From Euborellia annulipes (lineage: Eukaryota; Arthropoda; Insecta; Dermaptera; Anisolabididae), in NCBI GenBank assembly GCA_023213315.1, contig JAKCPI010016540.1, forward strand, positions 1 to 64,000: DNA of 64,000 nucleotides, in the 5' to 3' direction. Position numbers and translations under genes: made by a program. Of the stretch, positions 54,801-64,000 are shown piece by piece. The stretch's first letter is position 1; each line of letters begins with the position of its first letter. The notes below the pieces were generated by a model. That model ran no database searches and was not told the origin of the DNA. It saw only the letters and a program-made list of their open reading frames with translations.

Positions 54801-57800
54801 TGGGGGTGAACTTCGACTCACACATAGGGAAGCTCCTAATAGAGATAGAGAACCTCATCTTCATCAACATCATCATCACCATCATCATCGCCAACAAATA
54901 CAAACGCAACCTATCCAACATACACATGATCAAGGTCAACAAAAACCTCAAATTCAACATCCTTATCGGTCTCGCCATAAGTCTGGTCAGAATGAAATTC
55001 GACAACGAAAATTATCAGCCCCAATACGACCAATGCGAGTTGGGAAGAGTGAGCAGATCAATTGGCCTGGAGGAGGCGCTTTGCGTTTATGTCCAGTAGC
55101 GATTGAGGATGATGATTCTAACGAACCGGTTGATCCAGGCCAAGCAGAACGCGAGGCCAAACGAAAAGAAATTCAAAGTCTTATTTTGAAATATTCAGCT
55201 TTGGATGAATTGTATAATAAGAGTACGTTAGAAGCAGATAGAGTCGAGCAACCTATAATATCCACAACGAGCATAGTGACTAATAAATATCAGCAAAAGT
55301 TGGCACCAGTCCTCCCCTCGACCGTAAGTAGGCAGCGGTCAAGCCAAGCAAATATCTACCCAATATCACTTTATAAATTTATTAAAAATTGGATTTTGAT
55401 TTTAGGCAAAAGGAGATATAGGATTTTTTTTGCATGATGCTTTTATTTTTCTTTTTCTTTTTTTCTCTACTAACGCTTTTTGCTTTAAATTCATATCCTT
55501 TTATCCATAATTGGATTGGTCGAAATTTCTGAAATTAATCTGACATTCCTGAAAATATCCTGAATTTTTAAGGCCGCGACTGTTTTTCCCCATTTTCGCC
55601 ACCCACTGTTCCTCCATCATTTGAGTATTGCTCTGGTTACATTGTTTATTTGTTTCCATGGCGACCATGACGAATGACACATCTCAAACCATTTGCCCTT
55701 TTCCTTCTTTGTCTCTTGATTGTGGACCTCGCAACTCGGTTTGAATTGGCTGCAATCCCATTGGCACAACAACTGGTATGGTCTGGTCTACTACGGTGGT
55801 TGGCTGGTGTGTCCTGATCCTGATGATGATGCCCGATGACTCGATGTTACCTGATGGCCGTGCGAACCGACCACTACCACGTCCTCATCGTTGGTGGCCT
55901 GGCTGGCGTGCAGAGTTCACGGGCCCCTTCCATCGAGGATGACGAAGATGGCCATCTGATATATCGGCACGGCGACGTGCTTCAAGACCGATGTTCGTGA
56001 CTACTTCTCTAGTAGATATATTCATATCAGACATTTTCATAATTTGTCCGCCCCAAAAAAAAAAAAATAAATAAAAAAAAAGTAAATATAAGGATAGGGG
56101 AAGAGGGAAAGAAATCGTGGTATAGAAAAAAAAATTATGTTAATGTCTATTTCTTTTCAGCAACCGAGTATTATGGTAGGGGGTGATTTTTCTCATTAGC
56201 ATGAATATATATGGGCGAAAGAAGTGATTTATTCTCTATAAATATTATTCACTATTTGACCTATAAGAATTCAGATATTTATTCCTTCTAAGTGAGTTAA
56301 CGAAACAGAATCCACATATTTGCCCTTCGGAATTGGACCTTAGTTTGAGACATTTTTGGTCCATCTAATAAAGCAGACGGACTTTTTTCTTGGAAGGATT
56401 ACGTATCTAAATCTTTATTTATGGTTTATATAGTGATATAAATAGAGATACACGTACGGGTATACAGATATAAAGATATCTATATATCATGGTCTATTTT
56501 ATAAGATAAAGATGTGTCGAAACAAATTTAAAAAAAAGCATGAAATAGAAAAAAAAATTAGCTTCTTTGCCTAATATTAAAAAAAAAAATTTACATATAT
56601 ATATAAAAAAAAAAAAAATTATTTCATTTTTTTTTTTAAATTGTTTCTTTAATTGATTGTGCAAAACGGAAAATTCGCATATTATTAAAAAAAAAAATGC
56701 GAATTTCTTAAATAATTTGCACAATTAAAATGATAAGCATATACTAATTTATTGACCTTTTTTTACAGACAAAATTTTGGCCACCTTAGGAGAGGGCACT
56801 TTTGGAAAAGTTGTAAAAGTTAAGGACCTTCACATGTGAGTAATTTTATATATAAAATATTAATCAACAAACCTCTTTTAACAAATATCACCAACAACAA
56901 ATATTTCTTCACATTCGATTGATCCAGAAAAAAATTGTTATTTTTATAGGGAACAGGGCATAAATTGTATATTTAGATTTAACATTCAATAAAAAAAGAA
57001 AAGAGGTTTATTGTTTAGTCAAGTAAAACAATAACTGAGCACTTGGCTTTGGTTTCTATTTGTTTAATCTAAATCTTATTCAATTTGAATTTATAGGGAC
57101 CATGTTATGGCTTTGAAAATTATTAAAAACGTGGAAAAGTATAGAGAAGCTGCCAAACTAGAAATAAATGCTCTCGAGAAGATAGCAGAAAAGGACCCAA
57201 CTTATAGTCAGTATGTATCACAAATTCAGAAGATGCTATCATTTAAAAAATATTCTAATCTTGTCTTTCATTTTTTTTTTTTTTTAGTCTTTGCGTTAAA
57301 ATGTTGGATTGGTTCGATTATCATGGACACATGTGCATCGCTTTCGAAATTTTAGGTTTAAGCGTGTTTGATTTCTTAGTAAGTATTAATAAAATTTTTT
57401 TTAGAAAAAGTTTACACATAAACGCGTATAAAATTGTATTAATTATCACTAGTTTGTAAGATAAAGTCTCTAAAATAAATATTGAGTTGATCATTTTGGA
57501 TCCTCTTTATTAAGACTATTATAAATTTGTAAAGTTTTAAAATGTTGCACCCAAATATTTTTTTAGTGACTTAAAAAAATGGTGGATTGAATTTTTCAAG
57601 GTCATTATACTTTTTCCTTACTATTATATATGTTCCGGAAAAGTATTGTAAAATTATAAGAGCGACGAGTTAAAACTTTTGTCAGCATGGGGTTTCTGAC
57701 TCTGAAAAAAATTAGTGAATCATTCCTCCAATTAATTTAAAATGTCAAGTTCTATAAATAATTTGAGAAATTTTAAAAATGTTTTTCTTGGAGAAAAAAG

Positions 57801-60800
57801 AAAAACAATCTTTCTCTTATTAAAGGATGTTTCAATAAAATTCTTTAAGCAAATGAACGTTTTCTTGAATTACAATAATATAATCGAAATATTTACGCCA
57901 TCCTAAGAGTTTGGAATATACTAAAAACTCTTTCTTACCGCATGAAACAGAAGCATAAAATTTTATTAAACATATTGCGCATTCAAACTGTTCTTGGAGC
58001 AAAACTTAATTATACTATAAAATGCAAAATTGACGTTATATTTGTTCCTTGTTTCTTTAGATGAAAGAAATACTTGAGACAGTTGATACTTTGTTTAGCT
58101 ACTATTTTTACACATTCTTATTTTGCTTCCTTCTTAGATATTAATAATAGAAAATTTTTCATTCAAAATCCAGGTTAAAGTATTCTCTGTTGTTGTTTGG
58201 AAGTAGAAAGCAAAATAAGTAGGAAGTATAATTTTGTCTCGCGCTATATTTATTTTATATATATATATATATATCACATGTACCTTTTATTAATAATCTA
58301 TGATTTTATTTTTTTTTTTTAGAAAGACAATAACTATCAACCATATCCCCTAGAAGCTGTCCGGCACATCGCATATCAATTATGTTATTCAGTTAAATTC
58401 CTTCACGATAATAAATTAACACATACGGACTTAAAACCAGAAAACATATTATTTGTAGATTCGGATTTCTCTCTACAATATAATAGCAAAAAGGTAAATT
58501 TCATCTCTAAAATATAAATAATTATTTTTTATTATGGAATTTCTTTTATGGGATTATGATTTTCTCCTAGAAGCGTGACATCCGTCGTGTAAAAAGAACA
58601 GATGTAAGACTTATTGATTTCGGCAGTGCAACTTTTGATCATGAACATCATAGCACAATTGTGTCAACACGGCATTATCGAGCTCCTGAAGTCATTTTAG
58701 GTATTATTATCATTTTATAAAAATACAAACTACTATTTATTAATAAAAGAATTTGATTTTCGGTTTAACTGTGGTTTATTTGTAAAAATTACAACGTTTT
58801 GTCACTCATTCAGTGGCCTCCTTGAGGTACAATTCAGCTAAGATTATAAAGGTTGTTACATCTGAGACAATCTCATTTGAATTGTACTTATTTCATATAA
58901 TCTATGTCATGAGATGAATTATAGTGGAGACAGTTGTCAATATTTGGAAAAGGGAGAAGGGAAATATTCCTCAATATTATCAACATTTTATATAATAGCT
59001 ATCCAAATACGCTATTTAAAAATTCATTTTAACAATTTTATTTAGAAAAAAAATTATAAATATATATACTATTTTATCCTCGGACTATTTTCTTTAGATG
59101 GAGTTGAGCTGTTTTTAAAAAAAAAATGAAAAGTAAATAAAAATCTTTTTTATTTTCTTATTTTCAGATCATATTTAGACTCACAAGTATGCTCATATAC
59201 ACTTATTTCGGCCGTCTTCAGAGCCAATATAAATAATTGTAAGAAAAAAAATTATTTTATTTTAAATAACGAAAATCATTTTATTATAGGCTATAATAGG
59301 ATAAAAATATTCAAAAAATACGCATAAGATTATAAAAATATTTTTAATTTTTAAAAAACTATTCACCTTTTTGGTAAATCAATTGGCTTTCTTGATGTGA
59401 TTTTTATTAGTGAAGATACGCGGATACTTGTAAGCCTAAATTTGCTTTAAAATTATAAAAAAATAAAAAAGATATTTATTTATTTTTATTTTTTTTTTTA
59501 AAACATCTTAATTCTAATATATATATATATTTATTTATATGATATTACCGGACTACACTAAAGACTTTAAAAATTGTTCAGTATTTTATTTTTGCTGCTA
59601 AAAATTTTTATTTCATTATTTATCCTAAACATAAGAAAATTATTTTTTTATAAAAAAATTTGTATGCTAAATAACTAATCATATTTAAAAATATAAGTTC
59701 GAATTTTTAAAAATTTGAAAATTTTTTATACACACATTTACGTATAATAATATTTAAATTATTAATAATTAGACTAACTCTCTGTACCCGTCTTAATTTA
59801 GTTTATTGCTTTATTTGTATTTATATTTGGATGTCTCTTTTATTTGGTTTTCATTTCTTTCCAAGCATACGCGTTTTTATATTCTCCAACCCCATTTCAT
59901 GTTTTAAATCGAGGCTATGAATTGACAGAGTTGTTTTTAGATGTTTATCGTGGATGCAGTTAAAATGCTCCAGTGTAGATTTATTTATATTTCTCAAACT
60001 TCATCGAGATCCATCCTTTTATACCTCATACTTTTAATAACTTTAAATCTTTCCCTCTACCTTCTAAGATGTTTACTTAATTAACGAACCCAACTATGTA
60101 AAATTTTGAGAAGCCAGATAATATTGTTTTTTTTTTTTTTTTTTGAACATCTTTTACAAGGCTATTTTTAAAATCCTAATTTCAATGTTTACTTTCAACC
60201 AAGGAAGCAACTTCTTATAATGAATCTAAAATATGATTTTTAAAATCTTGTTCTATTTATATTAATTCTATCTATCTATTTATATGAGGTACCTATTCTA
60301 AATATTTTAAAATATTATTCCTTCATTCTTCGGTAAAATAATTTTCTAAATTATACATACGTTATATGTATTATATAACAATTTTCTTTTTTTAAAATTC
60401 TATAAACTCACCCTATAATAAAAAATAGTTTTTTATAGCACCTTTGGAAGGACAGATATAAATAATATCCGAAATAAATACACTTTCAATATAATATTTG
60501 CCAAAAAATTAGATTTGGCTTTTTAATCTAAAATCTCATTTTATTTTTTAATAGAAAAACATACAAAAAATTCGTTTATCTATCTTAGCCTCACTGAATC
60601 TTTTATTCATTATAACAAAAATTATTTTTATAGGAAAAAAAAAACTATAAAGTTTAGGAATTCGCTTTTGCTCTGCAAGTGATAATTTCTCTCCTATACA
60701 CACCTTATTTCTCCGGTCGTTGAAAAACGTCGTCTGCTAGGAAGCTTAAAATCCAAACAATTTAATAGTGTTGCATTCTCAATTATTTGTTAGCTCATGT

Positions 60801-62545
60801 CCTGAATTTAGTAAATAAGTTTCAACTCATTTTAGAATAGAAAATATCCATTGATCAGTAAATGAAACTTTCACATAGTAAAATTTGTTGAATAACACTT
60901 TATGAATACTATAGTAAAATTTTCTTTTACTTTTTTATTTTTATTACCCTATATATGAAATATATATATAGAGAGAGAAAATATTGCGATCATGTCAAAA
61001 ATTCAATGTCGAGATTTTGATGGAAATACATGTTTTGGCAAAATTCGCTCCAACCATTTTGTTTAAAATTCATAAATCAATTATTTTTTACATGCTCTTT
61101 AAAATATATATTCTCATTTTGGCCTTGAAATCTTTTGAAGCACTCTTGTACTTCATAGGAAAGATAGAAGAAGAAGAAATCGTTGCCATGGCAACGATGT
61201 TTAAAATGTTTTCCCATTTTGATTAAAATTCATAAATCAACTATTTTATAGATCCTCTTTAAAAAGTATATCACAAAAATTTTTCGTGAATATTGTTTGA
61301 AGTACACTTTACTGATGTATTACAGAGGAATGATTTTTACAAGTGGTCAAGTTTGGAACTAAAGCGCTATGGGAAACTAAATATATCTCGACCAGTTACA
61401 TCAGATTTTTTTTGTATAAATATCGTATTAATTTTTTTTTTTCCCACCCAGGACCCCGACAATTATGTCATTTCGGCCAGGCCATCAAAAAAATCGTATT
61501 AATAAATAAAACTCTTTTCTCTGTTTTACAGAATTAGGTTGGGCGCAACCTTGTGATGTATGGTCTATAGGTTGTATAATATTCGAGTTATACTTGGGTA
61601 TTACTCTTTTTCAAACACATGATAACCGTGAACATTTAGCAATGATGGAACGAATATTAGGACCAATCCCATACAGGTAATTTTCAAGAGAAAGATGTAT
61701 TTTATAATTTCTGTTTAAAAGTTTAGTTTGTATTTGCTTTGAAAATTATCAATTTTTTAATAAACAATTTTTTTTGTATTCTACAAAATTAAATTCTCCT
61801 CATTAATTAACATTTTGAACTTTATTATTATTTTTTTTATCATCGCCAATTATAATGTTTGTTTGTTTTTTAGAATGGCTCGTCGAACAAAAACCAAATA
61901 TTTCCATCATGGAAAATTAGAATGGGATGAAAAAAGTTCAGCAGGTCGATATGTTAGAGAAAATTGCAAACCATTAATGGTAATATATTTTGCTTTAATC
62001 TCTTAAGATTATCTTTATTTTATTCATAATATTGAAAATTTATAAAAATTTTACAGTTTAGATAAAATCAATCACTCCTTTTGATTCTTATTCTTTTAGT
62101 TGTTAATAGAGAGCCGCAAAAGAAGTCTTTTATTTTAAATTAACAAATCGAGAAAGTAAAAAAAATAAATATGTCATAAAAGTCGCTTTTTTCAAAAAAA
62201 TTTTCCAAATCTCTTATGAGATCTAATAAAATCTTCGTGTCAAAATTGACAAAATCGAAAGACTTTTTTTGCGTTCTTTGTTCCAAAACGATTATTTTAT
62301 TATTATTATTATTATTAATAACAATTTTTTATTATTTATTTCAGCGTTATTTAAGTACCGATGATGAAGATCATAAAAATCTTTTTAATTTAATACATTT
62401 AATGCTTGTGTACGACCCGATTGAACGAATTACTTTGGCGGAGGCTCTACAACATCCTTTTTTCGACAAAATCCCCAAACATCAGAGACTAGGGGAGAAC
62501 AAAGAAGAACGGAACCACGAAAGAAGTCACTCCCTTTCACGGTGA
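48856..62545 (+). CDS. Doa/CLK: CLK/Doa-type LAMMER dual-specificity kinase
   Basis: A nuclear kinase that phosphorylates SR splicing factors. Eleven exons: 48856-48977, 50745-51099, 55914-55992, 56769-56835, 57097-57210, 57288-57378, 58323-58493, 58571-58700, 61532-61676, 61874-61979, 62345-62545 (TGA). Phases agree throughout; the product is 526 aa, usual for the family. Residues 1-160 are Arg/Ser-rich ([16 protein letters not shown]). [16 protein letters not shown] leads into the kinase: GEGTFGKV 193-200, Lys215 in [13 protein letters not shown] 310-317 (CLKs have HTD for HRD), DFGSA 349-353, [16 protein letters not shown], and the signature [11 protein letters not shown] 410-420. All catalytic residues are present. 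Exon 3 uses an unusual GTTCGT donor. Upstream 5' UTR exons are not identified. Two other phase-0 first exons precede exon 3 (51771 and 54364). The largest intron (58701-61531) carries repeats. Confidence 0.92.
50078..50347. mobile_element. Pogo-type MITE with TA duplication
   Basis: CAGTGGAATCACCG at the left and CGTGATTCTACTG at the right are inverted and flanked by TA. 270 bp, in intron 1 of the kinase gene. Confidence 0.65.
51771..51998 (+). CDS. Candidate alternative first exon of the kinase gene (76 codons)
   Basis: ATG (51771) opens [17 protein letters not shown]..., a Lys/Ser-rich stretch of 76 codons ending NDKE at a possible donor GAG|GTATTT in phase 0. That phase fits the acceptor of the shared exon at 55914. 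GC-richer DNA with CACGTGCGC and GCGCGCC lies just upstream (51720-51750), as for a promoter. No known domain. Supported only by phase, strand and place. Confidence 0.4.
53890..54363 (+). promoter_or_regulatory. Probable promoter and 5' UTR of the long kinase isoform
   Basis: GC and CpG rise sharply against the flanks. TTTATATAACGG (53938) is TATA-like, and the region leads without an ATG-rich leader into the frame starting at 54364. Inferred from composition and position. Confidence 0.4.
54364..55323 (+). CDS. Doa/CLK: Candidate long-isoform first exon of the kinase gene (320 codons)
   Basis: An open frame of 320 codons from ATG 54364 to the donor ACC|GTAAGT (55323/55324), phase 0, fits exactly the shared exon at 55914, giving a 687-aa isoform. 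The stretch is Ser/Pro/Arg-rich, with a His run ([13 protein letters not shown]), [13 protein letters not shown], and a helix-like [18 protein letters not shown] near the end. Drosophila Doa makes large isoforms from alternative upstream starts; this looks the same. Alternatively it may be a nested separate gene, but no stop or polyadenylation signal supports that before the splice donor. Confidence 0.7.
55800..55913 (+). promoter_or_regulatory. GC-rich leader before shared exon; possible third start
   Basis: In frame with the shared exon, an ATG at about 55836 (ATGACTCGATG) and one at about 55854 (ATGGCCGTGCG) could begin a short isoform by reading through the acceptor (VQ|SSRAPS). The polypyrimidine tract before the acceptor GTGCAG is poor, which makes an unspliced 5' end plausible. 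Weak evidence. Confidence 0.3.
59203..59232 (-). ncRNA. Eroded hammerhead-like motif in kinase intron
   Basis: The minus strand has GGCUCUGAAGA then CGGCC and GAAAUAAGUGU. CUGANGA and GAAA are present but stem II is collapsed to a few bases. Lone copy. Confidence 0.3.
60945..61330 (+). repeat. Family A interspersed repeat, internally deleted
   Basis: It begins CCCTATATATGAAATATATATATAGAGAGAG and GTCGAGATTTTGATGGAAATAC, then jumps to AAAATTCGCTCCAACC, so the middle third is missing. It ends with AGTACACTTTACTGATGTATT. It lies in the intron before the LAMMER exon. Confidence 0.7.
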
Positions 62546-63119
62546 ATTAGGCAAGTTTATTATCGTAAATGTAGAGGAACAAAATTCAAAATTTAAAAAA
62601 AAAAAATTTTAATTTCATTTATTTTTTAAGTAATCAAAAATATTCAAGATTTGCAGTCAAATTTATTTCATGGCTTAGTTAAAATTTGGTTCATTGCATA
62701 GATGTTAAGTGAAATGAGAGAGACATGAGTTTTAAATAATATAGAAAGATGGTTAAACAAGAGAGATGGTTCGATTTTTTGAGATATGTCAAAATAAAGA
62801 AGAGTTAGTTAGTTTTCAATTAAAAGTGAATGTTACTAATTTGAATTAATCCGCGTTGGTTGTTATATATTTATATACTCTAAAATGTTCTGAAAGGTTA
62901 TATATATACCTGGTATATTTATTTTCCCAATAGAAAAGTTGCTGGTCAAGTGATGCTATTGAATTTCAAATATTTCTACAAGTATTTGTTATTGTTTCTA
63001 TTTAAAAAAAAAAAAAAAAAAAATAATAAATCGAATTAATTTTTTATCAGCATTTATTTATTTATTTTCAGCTGATAAAATTTTGATATTATTCACAATG
63101 GAAAAATAATTCGCATATT
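62546..63119. other. 3' flank of the kinase gene
   Basis: AT-rich, likely 3' UTR in its first part. AATAATAAATCG after a poly-A run (63005-63030) and TCAAAATAAAGAAG (62790) hold AATAAA hexamers that could serve for polyadenylation. Confidence 0.4.
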
Positions 63120-63660
63120 AATTTCTCTTATCTAATATAAAGAGAGAAAGTATTGGATTCATGTCAAAAATTCGATGTCGAGATTTTGATGGATATACAC
63201 GTTTTGAGGTCCCCTGAGTGCAAAAAAGTGGTTTTCCCAACATGGTCTGTCTGTGAACGAAATATCTCAAAAACGACAAGAGCTAGGAGGTTGAAATTTT
63301 ATATTTAAGTTAGGCACCCTTTTGGGACGTAACACGAAGCTTTTGATCAAAATCGCCCAAAGAGTACTAGTACTTTACTAATGTACTTTTTCAGTTTTTC
63401 TAGATTTTCTCAATGATTTTGATTAAAATTAAAAAATCAATTATTTTTTAGATGTTCTTTAAAACGTATACTCTCATTTTGTTCTCAAAATTGTTTGAAG
63501 CAGCACACTTTACTCTTGTACTTCATAGAAAAGATAAAAGAAATGGTTGCATGGCAAAAAAATATAAATATTCTCCTATGTTTATAAATTTTAATAAAAA
63601 TCTGGTGTGACAAGGACAGAACTCAACTTTGTGTGCTGTGCGACCAGTCACACCTGATTT
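63120..63660 (+). repeat. Family A interspersed repeat, near full copy
   Basis: AGAGAGAAAGTATTGGATTC, TGTCGAGATTTTGATGGATATAC, GGTCCCCTGAGTGC, GGCACCCTTTTGGGACG and AGTACTAGTACTTTACTAATG appear in the same order as at 14015. It is followed by GGTGTGACAAGGACAGAA and GTGCTGTGCGACCAGTCACACC. Confidence 0.75.
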
Positions 63661-63874
63661 TTTTATCAAAGTATAAAAAAAGATTACGTTTTAAATATCT
63701 TAATTTTTTTCGCCAAATAAAGAAAATAATGCTAACCAACTTTTATTTCTGCTTAAACTCTGAAATTGTAGATAAAATAAAAATTTTATTAATTGTATTA
63801 CTTATCATAGATTCATTCGATTAATATTTTAAATTAATTTTTTACAAAAAAATAAAACCAATAATAATTAGGAA

Positions 63875-64000
63875 CCGACCGAATATTCGGTTTCGGTTAC
63901 GGTTTCGGCCAGTTTCGGCCAAAAATCATGGTTTCGGCCAAAAGTGCCGAAACTTTCGGCCGGCCGAAACTTGAGTCTTAAAAAAAAAAGGTAAAATAAT
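63875..64000. repeat. GGTTTCGG-rich repeat cut by the window end
   Basis: Several GGTTTCGGCC units and CCGAAAC complements (TTCGGCCGGCCGAA palindrome) form a short-unit repeat, perhaps the end of a hAT-like or other element. It runs to the window edge. Confidence 0.5.

Noticed and set aside
54727..55005. Minus-strand Met/Leu-rich frame of 92 codons
   Set aside because: Antisense shadow of the His-rich stretch in the kinase long exon.
56494..56724. Minus-strand Phe/Lys-rich frame
   Set aside because: Low-complexity poly-A/T translation inside a kinase intron.
58790..58850. Hammerhead motif on the minus strand near ACTGAATGAGTGACAAAACG
   Set aside because: An extra base disrupts CUGANGA and stem II cannot form; similarity stops at CAAAACGUU.

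Overview
The window is AT-rich, intron-rich animal nuclear DNA. The multi-exon genes, GT-AG introns and dense retroelement and MITE insertions point to a metazoan. An arthropod, perhaps a crustacean such as a copepod, is my best guess: the LAMMER kinase gene seems to use several first coding exons, as Drosophila Doa does. This taxonomic call is inference.

Five spliced gene models can be reconstructed by hand. From left to right they are an NME6-type nucleoside diphosphate kinase (5365-7148, +, 4 exons, 176 aa); an SLC1/EAAT-type glutamate transporter (11992-24992, -, 11 exons, 547 aa); an unrecognised small protein (34286-36080, +, 3 exons, about 112 aa); a gene matching only the N-terminal part of the axonemal dynein intermediate chain DNAI3/WDR63 (36622-38768, -, 5 exons, 238 aa, no WD40 part found); and a CLK/Doa LAMMER kinase (48856-62545, +, 11 exons, 526 aa, with two further candidate first exons). 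In all five models the splice phases agree from exon to exon. The genes look unrelated in function, as expected for a random metazoan locus.

Most of the remaining sequence is mobile DNA. A Penelope-like element (PLE) relic with a GIY-YIG endonuclease tail and inverted pseudo-LTRs fills the first 2 kb, and further pseudo-LTR pieces lie at 4.8-5.3, 18.7-19.1 and 38.0-38.1 kb. More than a dozen foldback units, mostly 0.2-0.7 kb, are scattered through introns and intergenic DNA. Many carry a hammerhead-ribozyme-like motif (CUGANGA, stem II, GAAA, short palindromic stem III, NUH), often one copy per arm with the two copies in opposite orientation. The best copy is at 18361-18419 on the minus strand. 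This swarm of hammerhead relics, with three stem III types (ACGU, AUAU, AUCGAU), is the most notable feature of the window.

Other mobile DNA includes a hAT-like MITE with a perfect 8-bp target-site duplication inserted into a hammerhead foldback (32730-33529), tRNA-like foldback SINEs (33.0 and 39.2 kb), a 1.35-kb foldback with tRNA-like ends (2.3-3.7 kb), TA-flanked mariner/pogo-type MITEs, a broken RTE-type LINE (42.4-43.6 kb), and an interspersed repeat of about 0.5 kb in at least five copies (called family A here). No true tRNA, rRNA, CRISPR array or bacterial feature was seen.
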